A stretch of 64,000 nt of DNA, taken from Planctomycetota bacterium. Its GTDB lineage: Bacteria > Planctomycetota > Phycisphaerae > Phycisphaerales > SM1A02. A model generated the notes under the pieces. The model saw nothing but the letters and a program-made list of their open reading frames with translations. It was not told the origin of the DNA and searched no databases. The stretch lies in contig VGYX01000002.1 of assembly GCA_016872835.1 (NCBI GenBank), forward strand, positions 62,001-126,000. The letters are read 5' to 3'. Position 1 is the first letter of the stretch. Every line of letters starts with the position of its first letter. Below, in pieces: positions 25,477-33,112 of the stretch. Position numbers and translations under genes: made by a program.

Positions 25477-25487
25477 GGAACACCGCC

Positions 25488-26198
25488 ATGAACGCCACCC
25501 GCTTCGAAACGACCGTCGAAACCATGCTCCCCTCGCTTCTGTCGGGCGACCGCGCCGCCGTGCGCACGCTCGTGGCTCGCGCCCTTGGCTCGGGCATCTC
25601 CGCCGAGGACTTCACCGAGCAGGTCGCCTGGCCGATCCACGAGGCGCTTCACAAGCTGAACCGACACGACCAGATCGAGCGCATCAGCTTCAACTACGCC
25701 ACGCGACTGCTTCGTCAGGTGGTGGATCAGATGCAGCTCGCCTACGTGCGCAGCGAGCGCAACGGCAAGCGCGTCGCGCTGTTCTGCGGCAGCGGCGAGA
25801 ACGAGGATCTTGGAGGACAGATGGCCGCCGATCTGCTCGAGGCCGCCGGCTTCGCCGTGCAGTTCGCGGGTGGCGGCGTCGCCGGCGACGAGATCCTGGA
25901 GGAGACGAGCCGTCGCAAGCCCGACTTCCTCGTGCTGTTCGCCAGCAGCGCCAGCGACGCGCCGGGCATTCGTGCCGTGGTGGACCAGATCCGCGAGATC
26001 CGCGCCACGCCGGACATGGAGATCGCGGTCGGTGGGGGCGTCTTCAACCGGGCCGATGGGCTTGCCGAGAGCATCGGCGTCTCCCGCAGCGCGCGCACGC
26101 CGATGGACCTGGTTCGCACGCTGCAGGCTCCGGCGCACGCCACGGCGCAGGCCAAGCCGGCCACCGAACGCCCTGCGCGCATGCGCGCGGTGGCCTGA
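25488..26198 (+). CDS. Cobalamin-binding-fold protein with altered His motif
   Basis: The 236-residue protein has a helical cap like the B12-binding-2 domain (residues about 10-85: 'LLSGDRAAVRTLVARAL', 'WPIHEALHKLNRHDQIE'). A Rossmann-like B12-binding domain follows (about 95-215: 'KRVALFCGSGENEDLGGQM', 'FAVQFAGGGVAGDEILEE', 'EIAVGGGVFNRADG'). In corrinoid proteins the lower ligand comes from DxHxxG. Here the aligned positions read NEDLGG, so the His is Asp and the first Asp is Asn. It may bind cobalamin base-on, another ligand, or none. I chose the ATG at 25488. An in-frame ATG at 25446 lies inside the folded leader and gives residues outside the domain. The ECF sigma gene follows 63 bases downstream. 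Confidence 0.75.
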   Translation: MNATRFETTVETMLPSLLSGDRAAVRTLVARALGSGISAEDFTEQVAWPIHEALHKLNRHDQIERISFNYATRLLRQVVDQMQLAYVRSERNGKRVALFCGSGENEDLGGQMAADLLEAAGFAVQFAGGGVAGDEILEETSRRKPDFLVLFASSASDAPGIRAVVDQIREIRATPDMEIAVGGGVFNRADGLAESIGVSRSARTPMDLVRTLQAPAHATAQAKPATERPARMRAVA

Positions 26199-26249
26199 AA
26201 ACCAGACGATCGACGGCTGGATTCGCGAAACCGGCAGGGCCATCACGGG

Positions 26250-26255
26250 TACGAT
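26250..26255 (+). promoter_or_regulatory. -10 hexamer TACGAT for the ECF sigma operon
   Basis: TACGAT ends six bases before the sigma-factor ATG at 26262; no Shine-Dalgarno is present. Confidence 0.55.
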
Positions 26256-26261
26256 TCCCGG

Positions 26262-26855
26262 ATGGCCCTGCCGAGTCGCGAGGTGGAGCAACGGCTGCTG
26301 CGCCGCGCACGACGCGGGGACGCGGCCGCCATGGAATCGCTGGTCGGGATCTTCCAGGGGCCACTGCAGGCCTTCCTGCAAAGGCTGTGCGGAAGCCCCG
26401 AGTTGGCCGAGGACCTGGCCCAGGAAACCTTCGTGCGCGTGCTGGGGAACCTCCATCGCTTCGACGATCGGTTCCGCTTCAGCACATGGCTGTACACGAT
26501 CGCCCGCCGGCTCTGGATGAACCACCTCAACAAGCATCGCCCGGTGCCCGACAGCGAGCATGTCGAGAGCCGCGGGGGACGTGACGAGTTGCCCGGGGTG
26601 CTGGCGGCACGTCAGGAGCAACGCACGCGACTTCGCAGGCTTCTGGATCGCGCGTTTGACGTGCTGTCCGGTCCACAGCGCGAGATGGTGCTTCTCTTCC
26701 ATCAGCAGGGCTGGGGTGTCGGCGAGATCGCCCGACAGTCGAACCTGCCCGAAGGGACCGTGAAGAGCCATCTGTTCCGCGCACGGCGCCGCATGCTGGA
26801 GCTGATCCGCCGTGACGCCGTGGACAGTGCGTTGGCCGAGGAGGTGCTGCGATGA
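26262..26855 (+). CDS. ECF-type RNA polymerase sigma factor
   Basis: The 197-residue protein is an extracytoplasmic-function sigma factor. Region 2 includes 'AEDLAQETFVRVLGNLHRFDDRFRFSTWLYTIARRLWMNHL' (in parts), which binds core enzyme and melts the -10. Region 4 has 'LSGPQREMVLLFHQQGWGVGEIARQSNLPEGTVKSHLFRARR' (in parts), with the helix-turn-helix that reads the -35. A linker of about 30 residues rich in Arg and Gly separates them. Its operon partners overlap (ATGA) and include a small membrane protein that may be its anti-sigma factor. The target promoters are unknown. Confidence 0.93.
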   Translation: MALPSREVEQRLLRRARRGDAAAMESLVGIFQGPLQAFLQRLCGSPELAEDLAQETFVRVLGNLHRFDDRFRFSTWLYTIARRLWMNHLNKHRPVPDSEHVESRGGRDELPGVLAARQEQRTRLRRLLDRAFDVLSGPQREMVLLFHQQGWGVGEIARQSNLPEGTVKSHLFRARRRMLELIRRDAVDSALAEEVLR

Positions 26856-27208
26856 GCCGCGAGGAGCAGCGCTTGGACCGGCTCATGGGTCTGCTTGCGA
26901 GCGAGCGGAGCGATGCGCGTGACCTTCGCGCGGGCGTGATGGCCCGGCTTGCACGTGGCGGCACCTTCATCCGTCGCGCGCGCTGGATGCGTCGCATCGC
27001 GCTGGCGGTGTCGTTGGTTGTCTGCGTGTGGCTGGGCGTCGACGCGATCCGGGCGCGCGAGTTGCGCACCGATCTTGGCGAGGTGGGCCGTCGCGGCGCC
27101 GAGTGGATCGTCCCGGAGTCGCACCCGGGCCGCGTGGTGCCGGTGCGTCACGCCCCCGCGCAGACGCGTCAGGTCCGCGAGGCGATCGCGCCGTGGGGGA
27201 AGACGTGA
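26852..27208 (+). CDS. Small single-pass membrane protein, candidate anti-sigma factor
   Basis: The 118-residue protein has a charged cytoplasmic N-terminus of about 45 residues, one membrane helix (about residues 48-66, 'IALAVSLVVCVWLGVDAI') and a basic periplasmic tail. Position directly after an ECF sigma gene, with ATGA overlap, is the classic place for an anti-sigma factor. However, there is no HxxxCxxC zinc motif, and the cytoplasmic part is short. The role is inference from context. Its stop overlaps the next ATG (TGATG). Confidence 0.7.
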   Translation: MSREEQRLDRLMGLLASERSDARDLRAGVMARLARGGTFIRRARWMRRIALAVSLVVCVWLGVDAIRARELRTDLGEVGRRGAEWIVPESHPGRVVPVRHAPAQTRQVREAIAPWGKT

Positions 27209-28719
27209 TGGGCTTCGCCACGCTGCTGCTGTCGGTGGTCATGGTGGCTGGCGCCGCGCCGCCGTTGGCTGCCGCACGCATGGCGCCGCCGGATGTGCAT
27301 GCGGTGATCCAGGTGCGCGGAGGTCTCGCGGGAAAGTCCGCGGGCATGCGGACGCTTGGCGCGGGGCTTCGATCGCTGGTCGAGTCGATCGGTGCGGGTG
27401 AGCGATGGGGCGCCGCCGCGCGACTGGCGGAACTGTCGCCCGAGGCGCTGTTGCAGCGTTGCGCCGGCCGCGACGCGTCGCTGGTGGTGCGCGCGGGCTG
27501 CGGCGGCAATGGAGGTGGCTGGGTGCTCGCGCTGGAGATGGAGGGTCGCGAGGCATGCGACCTCCTGAAGTCGGTGGGCGCGCGCATGAGCGGCGGCGGA
27601 CGCTTCGAAGTGCCGCAACTCGGCGTGGTGGGCAGGGTGAGCGGCGATTGGCTGCTGATCAGCGATCGAGCCGAGAATCCACTGCTGCGCGACATGTTGC
27701 GCATCGCCAGCGAGGCGGAAGCCCCCAACTTCGCGCAGACCCTCCCGCAGGGCTGGGATCAGGACGACGCGAGCGCCGTCACGGTGGCGCTTCGCCATGA
27801 CCGGATGACGCAGGGCGTGTCCGTGTGGAGCATCCGTGACGAAGGTCCGCGCGTGCGTGTGCAGATGCGAGCGTCGCTGCAGGATCGGCCATTCGGTGTG
27901 CTGCAGGATGAGGTGGTGCCCATCGTGGATCCCGAAGCGCTTCCCGAGGAGACGATCGCGTGCTGGATGCAGGCGATGCCTGTACGGCTGGTGCCCAAGG
28001 TCTGGTGCGCCGATGGTGCCGAGCGTAACGCGGTCGCGGCCGTCGATCGGACGCGTGGTGCGCGGATGGCGGTGCTGATCGGGCCGCGAAGCGACGGCGA
28101 GGGTGCGTTCGCCGCCGCGGTCGCCGTGGAATTGTGTGACGCGCAGGCCGGCACCCGGGCCCACGACGCGATGCTGGATCAGGCCGCGGCCGCGCTGGCG
28201 CGACTGGATGGCCGACCCTTGCCTGGCCAGATCGACCGGACGCGACTGCCGATCGAGGCCGTGCGTCACTGCGATGAGCGCGGCATGGCCGAAACGACGT
28301 TCGGTGCCTTCGAGTGCCTTGGCACGTCGGAATTGCACGCCCGTACGGTGCCCACCGTCGGCGGTGGTTGGCGCGTCTACGCATCGGATGTCGCGTGGCT
28401 GGATCGAGTCGTCTCGGTGATCGAGGACCAGCCCGCGGCGAAGCCGGTGCAGGAGATGGCACGCTGGACGCGGACAGGTTGCGCGGATGGCGGCGCGCTG
28501 GCCGCCGGCCTGGATCGATGGGCGCGCGAGCGATCGCGTCACGGCGGCTGCGCGAAGACGCTGGAGGTGCTCGCGGGTGTGGTGCGGAATGCGGGGCGCG
28601 TGACATGGCGCATGCAGGAGCCCGCGCCCGGCGTGTATCAGGCCGAGATCGAGCTGCTTCCGATGGACGCGTCCGCCTTCGATGGATCCGCGATCGCCGA
28701 AGCGGGCCCGAGGCCGTGA
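27208..28719 (+). CDS. Predicted secreted protein of unknown function
   Basis: The 503-residue protein starts with a signal peptide ('MGFATLLLSVVMVAGAAPPLAAA', read in parts) and has no other membrane segment. The mature part alternates strands and helices and includes 'GDWLLISDRAENPLLRDMLR' (in parts), a pattern seen in large secreted planctomycete proteins of DUF3352-like type, but I cannot assign a family. Several Cys residues occur in pairs (for example 'RAGCGGNGGG' and 'RTGCADGG'), which would allow disulfides outside the cytoplasm. It overlaps the preceding gene (TGATG) and tilS (GTGA), so it belongs to the sigma operon and may report on envelope state. Confidence 0.75.
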   Translation: MGFATLLLSVVMVAGAAPPLAAARMAPPDVHAVIQVRGGLAGKSAGMRTLGAGLRSLVESIGAGERWGAAARLAELSPEALLQRCAGRDASLVVRAGCGGNGGGWVLALEMEGREACDLLKSVGARMSGGGRFEVPQLGVVGRVSGDWLLISDRAENPLLRDMLRIASEAEAPNFAQTLPQGWDQDDASAVTVALRHDRMTQGVSVWSIRDEGPRVRVQMRASLQDRPFGVLQDEVVPIVDPEALPEETIACWMQAMPVRLVPKVWCADGAERNAVAAVDRTRGARMAVLIGPRSDGEGAFAAAVAVELCDAQAGTRAHDAMLDQAAAALARLDGRPLPGQIDRTRLPIEAVRHCDERGMAETTFGAFECLGTSELHARTVPTVGGGWRVYASDVAWLDRVVSVIEDQPAAKPVQEMARWTRTGCADGGALAAGLDRWARERSRHGGCAKTLEVLAGVVRNAGRVTWRMQEPAPGVYQAEIELLPMDASAFDGSAIAEAGPRP

Positions 28720-29699
28720 CGACGCTGCAGGCGACCTTTCCGGATCGCGCCGGCGCCCTTCGCGCGGCGTCGAGAAGCCCGTTGGCGCGGGAAGTGCATC
28801 GCGCGCTCGAGGCGGTCCCGCGCGGGGAACGTGTGGTCGTGGCCGTCAGCGGCGGGGCGGATTCCACGGCGCTTGCGGTGCTTGCCGTCGCGGTCGCGCC
28901 CCGTGGGGCCTGGACCGTGCGACTGGCGACCGTGGACCACGGGCTGCGCGAATCGAGTGCGGGTGATGCCGACGCCGTCGAGTCGCTGGCGCAGTGGCTT
29001 GGCGTGCGATGTGATCGAAGGCGCGTGCGTGTGCAGCCCGGTGCAAGACTCGCCGCGCGGGCGCGCGCCGCCCGCTACGGCGCGTTGGTGACGGCGGCCA
29101 ACGACGCCGGCGCCTCCACGATTCTCTTTGCCCACCATGCCGAGGATCAGTTGGAGACCCTGCTCATGCGACTCGTTCGCGGGGCGGGGCCGGCGGCCGT
29201 CGGAGGCATGCCGATGCGACGGACGCTTGCCCCCGGACTTTCGCTGCTGCGTCCGCTGCTGGAGCGCTCGCGGGCCGAATGTCGCGCGCTGCTGGAGCGG
29301 CTGGGCGTGCCGTGGCGCGAGGACCCGACGAACGCCGATCGAGCCCGCGTACGAGGCCGTCTTCGGCACGACGTTCTTCCGGTGCTGGAGGCGTTGCGGC
29401 CCGGCGCGGCCGTTCGCGCGAGCCGTGCGGCCCGGCGCGTGCGCGGTGCCGCGTCGGTGCTGAAGTCGCGGGCCCGGCGTCTGCTGCAAGGTGTCGGTCC
29501 ATGGGATCGCTCCGCGCTGCGTCGGGCTCCGCGCGAAGTCCTGGCCCAGGCGTTGCGCATGCGTCTGCCGCTTGTGTCCGAAGCCTCGCTGGAGCGCATG
29601 GTCGCGGCGATCCGCTCCACCGAAGTGGAGCCACGTCGCTTCCAGTCGCGCGGCGAGGTGCTTTGGGTGCGTGCGCGTGAAGTCCGGCTGGAGCGCTAG
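28716..29699 (+). CDS. tilS: tRNA(Ile)-lysidine synthetase TilS
   Basis: TilS attaches lysine to C34 of tRNA-Ile(CAU), turning it into an AUA reader. The 327-residue protein has the N-type ATP pyrophosphatase P-loop 'AVSGGADSTAL' (Ser45 to Thr51). Further family motifs are 'LATVDHGLRESSAGDA', 'ARAARYGALV', 'FAHHAEDQLETLLMRLVRGAG' (in parts) and 'PWREDPTNAD'. The C-terminal domain is short compared with E. coli TilS (432 residues) and is closer to the compact forms. The GTG start overlaps the stop of the secreted protein gene. Having an essential tRNA-modification gene at the end of an ECF sigma operon is unusual. Confidence 0.93.
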   Translation: MTTLQATFPDRAGALRAASRSPLAREVHRALEAVPRGERVVVAVSGGADSTALAVLAVAVAPRGAWTVRLATVDHGLRESSAGDADAVESLAQWLGVRCDRRRVRVQPGARLAARARAARYGALVTAANDAGASTILFAHHAEDQLETLLMRLVRGAGPAAVGGMPMRRTLAPGLSLLRPLLERSRAECRALLERLGVPWREDPTNADRARVRGRLRHDVLPVLEALRPGAAVRASRAARRVRGAASVLKSRARRLLQGVGPWDRSALRRAPREVLAQALRMRLPLVSEASLERMVAAIRSTEVEPRRFQSRGEVLWVRAREVRLER

Positions 29700-30778
29700 C
29701 GGAAGGCGAGCAGCGCCTCGACGCGCTCGGGGTCCTCGGCCTCGGTGCCCGAAAGAACGCCCTTCACGACGCCATCCTGCAGCGACAGCAGCACCGGCGT
29801 GCCGATGACCCAGTCCGGGCCCTTCGGAAGGGTGCGAAGCTGGCACTCCGAGCAGGGGTTCGGCAGGCTCGCGGCGGGATCGGCGTCGGGCACCGACACC
29901 AGCAGCGTGGGCAACGGGACCTTGGGCGAGAAGTGCCGATCCAGGACGGCGTGGCAATGCTCGCAGTCCTCGCGGAAGAACATCACGATCCAGCGGCCCT
30001 TCTCAAGGTCCGACGGAATCGGCCCGCTGATCAGCACGGCCACGGGCTGGTCGCGAAGGCGCGTGCCGACCCATTGCTCGAACTGCGGCAGGTAGTAGGG
30101 CTGCAGAGCGGCGGGAGCGGAGGGCCAAGCCAGCGTGGAGGCCGCGGATGCCCCGGCCGGTGGCTGCGTGGTGGTCGGTGGTGCGGCAGGAGTTTCGGGA
30201 ACGATGGGGGTGCTTGACCGCGCCGGCGCCGGGGGTGCGACCGGAGCCGTGGCGATCGTCGACTTCGGGGGCACGCCAAAGGCGACCGCCGTTCCCATCG
30301 CGGCCAGCGCGATGCAGCCTCCCACGCTTCCGCGCGTCACGACCGGCTTCATCCAGAGGCACAGACCAAGCAGGATCGCGTCACCCACCAGAACCGCCCA
30401 TGGCGGCGGACCCTTGCTGCCGAAGCAGCCGCAGCTCGCTTCGCCGCGGGCGACCACGGTGAGCAGGATCAGCACGAAGAGCGAGAGCAGGGGGATCGCG
30501 ATGCGTCGGCTGAGCGCCGGCAGCGTGATCATCGCGGCGGCAAGCGCGAACTCGCCGGACACGATCACGCGCAACGCGACATCCAGGAACGCCGCGAAGT
30601 CCGCCTCGCTGCCGCGTCCCATCGCGTTGGCGACGCCCTTCAGCGCGTCGCGCACGGGCGAGGGAAGCAGCATCGGGCTGCGCTCCTGCAACTTGATCGC
30701 CGCCCCCGTCAGCAGCCATGCCGGCACGACGAGTCGAACCAGCAGCGATCCGACCCACGTCCCTTGTCGCTCGCTCAT
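29696..30778 (-). CDS. MauE/DoxX-like membrane domain fused to a thioredoxin-like domain
   Basis: The 360-residue protein has two parts. Residues 1-170 are a membrane domain with four to five helices and the sequence 'GEASCGCFGSKG' (Cys116, Cys118), the Cys pattern of MauE-type redox membrane proteins. A Pro/Thr/Ala-rich linker (about 178-215) leads to a soluble thioredoxin-like domain with 'VMFFREDCEHCHAVLD' (CxxC at Cys272 and Cys275) and a further Cys pair 'NPCSECQL'. The layout suggests electrons pass through the membrane to a periplasmic thiol protein. The ATG overlaps the gmhA-like stop (ATGA), and its stop overlaps tilS tail-to-tail by four bases. Confidence 0.82.
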   Translation of the reverse strand: MSERQGTWVGSLLVRLVVPAWLLTGAAIKLQERSPMLLPSPVRDALKGVANAMGRGSEADFAAFLDVALRVIVSGEFALAAAMITLPALSRRIAIPLLSLFVLILLTVVARGEASCGCFGSKGPPPWAVLVGDAILLGLCLWMKPVVTRGSVGGCIALAAMGTAVAFGVPPKSTIATAPVAPPAPARSSTPIVPETPAAPPTTTQPPAGASAASTLAWPSAPAALQPYYLPQFEQWVGTRLRDQPVAVLISGPIPSDLEKGRWIVMFFREDCEHCHAVLDRHFSPKVPLPTLLVSVPDADPAASLPNPCSECQLRTLPKGPDWVIGTPVLLSLQDGVVKGVLSGTEAEDPERVEALLAFR

Positions 30779-31359
30779 GCCTTGACTCCGGCGGCGAACC
30801 GCGCCTCGCAGGCCTCGCACAGGATGTGCAGGATCATCTGATGGGCTTCCTGCACGCCTGCGCCATCGACGCCATGCACCACGATCGCGTGGTCGCACAG
30901 CGGCAGGCAGGCGCCGCCCTCGCCGCCCAGAAGTCCGAGCGTGGTGATGCCTCGCTCGCGTGCCACGTGCAGCGCGCGGACCAGGTTCGCGCTCTTGCCA
31001 CTGGTGGAGAAGACGACGAGCAGGTCGCCCGCGCGACCCAGCGCCTCGATCTGGCGGGCGAAGACATGATCGAAACCGAAGTCATTGGCGATGCAGGTCA
31101 GAGCGGTCGGGTCCGCGCACAGCGACAGGCCACGGAGCGCAGGCCGGTTCGTCCGGTAGCGCCCTGAGAGCTCCTCGGCCAGATGCAGCGCCTCGGCCGC
31201 CGAGCCGCCATTGCCGCAGGTCAGCACCGTGCCGCCATGCTCCAGCGTCTGGACAAGCAGGCGGCAGGCGTTCGCCACGCGCTCGCGCTGCGAGCCCAGA
31301 GCCTCCACGGCGCGCGCCGCCGTCCGCAATCGATCCTGCATGACATGGTCGATATCCAT
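30775..31359 (-). CDS. gmhA: Phosphoheptose isomerase-like SIS-domain protein
   Basis: The 194-residue protein is a SIS-domain isomerase of the GmhA type, which converts sedoheptulose 7-phosphate to D-glycero-D-manno-heptose 7-phosphate for lipopolysaccharide core. Signatures are 'LTCGNGGSAAEALHLAEELSGRY' (in parts), 'IANDFGFDHVFARQIEALGRAGD' (in parts) and 'FSTSGKSANLVRAL', with the Ser/Thr phosphate-binding loops. DiaA, a DnaA regulator, is a close relative, but the Glu in 'AEALHLAEE' and the NGGSA loop favour GmhA. The ATG follows a TACGAT hexamer by seven bases. Together with kdsD in this window it points to an LPS-type envelope. Confidence 0.85.
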   Translation of the reverse strand: MDIDHVMQDRLRTAARAVEALGSQRERVANACRLLVQTLEHGGTVLTCGNGGSAAEALHLAEELSGRYRTNRPALRGLSLCADPTALTCIANDFGFDHVFARQIEALGRAGDLLVVFSTSGKSANLVRALHVARERGITTLGLLGGEGGACLPLCDHAIVVHGVDGAGVQEAHQMILHILCEACEARFAAGVKA

Positions 31360-31366
31360 GCCGCGA

Positions 31367-31372
31367 ATCGTA
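31367..31372 (-). promoter_or_regulatory. -10 hexamer TACGAT for the gmhA-like operon
   Basis: TACGAT on the minus strand ends seven bases before the ATG at 31359; no Shine-Dalgarno is visible. Confidence 0.55.
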
Positions 31373-31443
31373 TCGGTCCATCGGTCCGCAGGCCATTCGC
31401 GGATACTCGGCCACGCATCCGAGGCGCGCACGGCGGCGAAGCC

Positions 31444-33102
31444 ATGGTCATGCCACGAAAGGTCCATGCATCCGCCCCGACGCAAGCGCGCGCATGGGTG
31501 TTCGTGGCGCCCGATCAGTTGCACCGAACTCTTGGTGCGATGCGTGACGCGGATCCGGCCTCGCATGGCGTGGTGCTGGTCGAGAGCCGGGAGTGGCTCT
31601 CTCGAAGACCGTACCACCGCATGCGTGTGGCGGCCATCTTGCTGGCGCAGCGCAGTTTCGCCGCCGAGTGCGTGCGCGAGGGATTTGAGGTGCGAACGCT
31701 GCAGGGTGAGGCGGCGATGGTGGACTTGCTCGGCGACTTTTCCGCGAAACATGGCTCGCTGTCCGCGACCGAATGGGCTGAACGGGACATGCGGGCGGAG
31801 TTCGCGCCGCTGGTCGCAGCGGGTTCGCTGCACGTCCGTCCCCATGACGGCTGGCTGACGCATCGCGAGGACTTCGCCGGTTGCAGGCGGGGCAAGCAGT
31901 GGTCGATGGACAGCTTCTACCGGGCCTATCGAACGCGCACGGGACTGCTCATGGACAAGGCGGGCGAGCCACTTGGCGGCCGACTCAGCTTCGACACCGA
32001 GAATCGCAAGAGCTGGTCTGGCAAGCCCTCGGCGCCCGAGCCGCCACGTTTCAAGATGACGCCCTTGCGAAGCGAGGTTCAGCAGGAGATCGAGAGCCGC
32101 TACGCCGCCCACCCCGGGGAACTTGATCTTGCGGCCATTCCCGCGACGCTTGCCGAGTGCGAGTCGCTCTGGACCTGGGCGAAGAAGGCGTGTCTTCCGC
32201 ACTTCGGGCCGTACGAGGATGCGATGAGCCTCTCGAGCCGCGGCCTGTTTCACACGCGCATGAGCCCGCTGATGAACCTGCAGCGCTATCAGGCGCGACA
32301 GGTGGTGAAGGACGTGCTTGCGATGGATCTTCCGATCGAGTCCAAGGAGGGTTTCATCCGTCAGATCGTCGGTTGGCGCGAGTTCGTGCGTTGGGTGCAT
32401 CTGGAGACGGATGGATTTCGTGACGCGTGGTCAAGTGCGACGTCGCCAGGTGACGGGGGCTATGCACGCTGGAGCGGCCGGCCGTGGAAGCCTGCGGGCC
32501 CCGCGCCTGCCGGCGTCGATGGCGGTGCGCAGCCACGCGCGCTTGGGTCCATTGCGCCGGTGCCGCCCGCTTTCTGGGGGGCGCCGAGCGGTCTTCGCTG
32601 CCTCGACGAGGTCGTCGCGTCGGTCTGGCGGGAGGGGTGGAGTCATCACATCACGCGGCTGATGGTCCTTGGCAATCTCGCCACGCTGCTTGACATCGAT
32701 GCGCGCGATCTGGCTGACTGGTTCTGGATCGCCTACATGGACGCGTGGGACTGGGTGGTCGAGCCGAACGTGCTCGCGATGGCCACCTACGGCGCGGGTG
32801 GCGTGATGACCACGAAGCCCTATGTGGCGGGTGCCGCCTACATCGATCGAATGAGCGACTACTGCTCCGGCTGCGCCTTCAAGCCGGGGGGCGACTGTCC
32901 TGTGACGCCGCTGTACTGGGCGTTTCTGGAGCGTCACGAGCCGTCGTTGAAGTCGAATCCGCGCCTGAAGCTTCCGCTGGCGTCGATGCGAAAGCGGCCG
33001 GAAGCGCGCCGGACTCGTGATCAGGCGACGTTCGTGCATGTGCGCGAGGTGCTGGCCCATGGCAAGCCGATCGTGCCCGCCGACGTCCTCCCGCTGGGGT
33101 AG
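31444..33102 (+). CDS. FeS-BCP type photolyase/cryptochrome (PhrB-like, prokaryotic (6-4) photolyase)
   Basis: The 552-residue protein belongs to the iron-sulfur bacterial cryptochrome/photolyase family, which repairs pyrimidine (6-4) photoproducts with light. It begins with a Rossmann domain ('AWVFVAPDQL...GVVLVESREW' pattern) that binds a ribolumazine-type antenna in known members. It then has an all-helical FAD domain ('MSPLMNLQRYQARQVV', 'GFIRQIVGWREFVRWVH', 'MDAWDWVVEPNVLAMATYGAGG', read in parts). Four cysteines fit the [4Fe-4S] site: Cys386 in 'LRCLDEV', Cys474 and Cys477 in 'YCSGCAF', and Cys485 in 'GGDCP'. The start may be 31444 or the second ATG at 31450; neither has a Shine-Dalgarno. 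It leads a cluster with an SDR gene and a classical photolyase. Confidence 0.9.
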   Translation: MVMPRKVHASAPTQARAWVFVAPDQLHRTLGAMRDADPASHGVVLVESREWLSRRPYHRMRVAAILLAQRSFAAECVREGFEVRTLQGEAAMVDLLGDFSAKHGSLSATEWAERDMRAEFAPLVAAGSLHVRPHDGWLTHREDFAGCRRGKQWSMDSFYRAYRTRTGLLMDKAGEPLGGRLSFDTENRKSWSGKPSAPEPPRFKMTPLRSEVQQEIESRYAAHPGELDLAAIPATLAECESLWTWAKKACLPHFGPYEDAMSLSSRGLFHTRMSPLMNLQRYQARQVVKDVLAMDLPIESKEGFIRQIVGWREFVRWVHLETDGFRDAWSSATSPGDGGYARWSGRPWKPAGPAPAGVDGGAQPRALGSIAPVPPAFWGAPSGLRCLDEVVASVWREGWSHHITRLMVLGNLATLLDIDARDLADWFWIAYMDAWDWVVEPNVLAMATYGAGGVMTTKPYVAGAAYIDRMSDYCSGCAFKPGGDCPVTPLYWAFLERHEPSLKSNPRLKLPLASMRKRPEARRTRDQATFVHVREVLAHGKPIVPADVLPLG

Positions 33103-33105
33103 CGT
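33100..33105 (+). promoter_or_regulatory. -10 hexamer TAGCGT overlapping the photolyase stop codon
   Basis: TAGCGT ends seven bases before the ATG at 33113. Its first three bases are the TAG stop codon of the upstream photolyase gene, the same arrangement as at lysA. Confidence 0.5.
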
Positions 33106-33112
33106 TCGATCC

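Noticed and set aside
25358-25487. Assignment of the leader to a SAM, TPP or fluoride riboswitch
   Set aside because: GCAACC and GGTGCC recall SAM classes, GGGTGCC recalls TPP and GATGGAGT recalls fluoride. In each case the other conserved blocks or the helix order are missing.
25446-25487. Upstream ATG at 25446 as start of the B12-fold protein
   Set aside because: It lies within a hairpin of the leader, has no ribosome-binding site, and the 14 extra residues are outside the domain.
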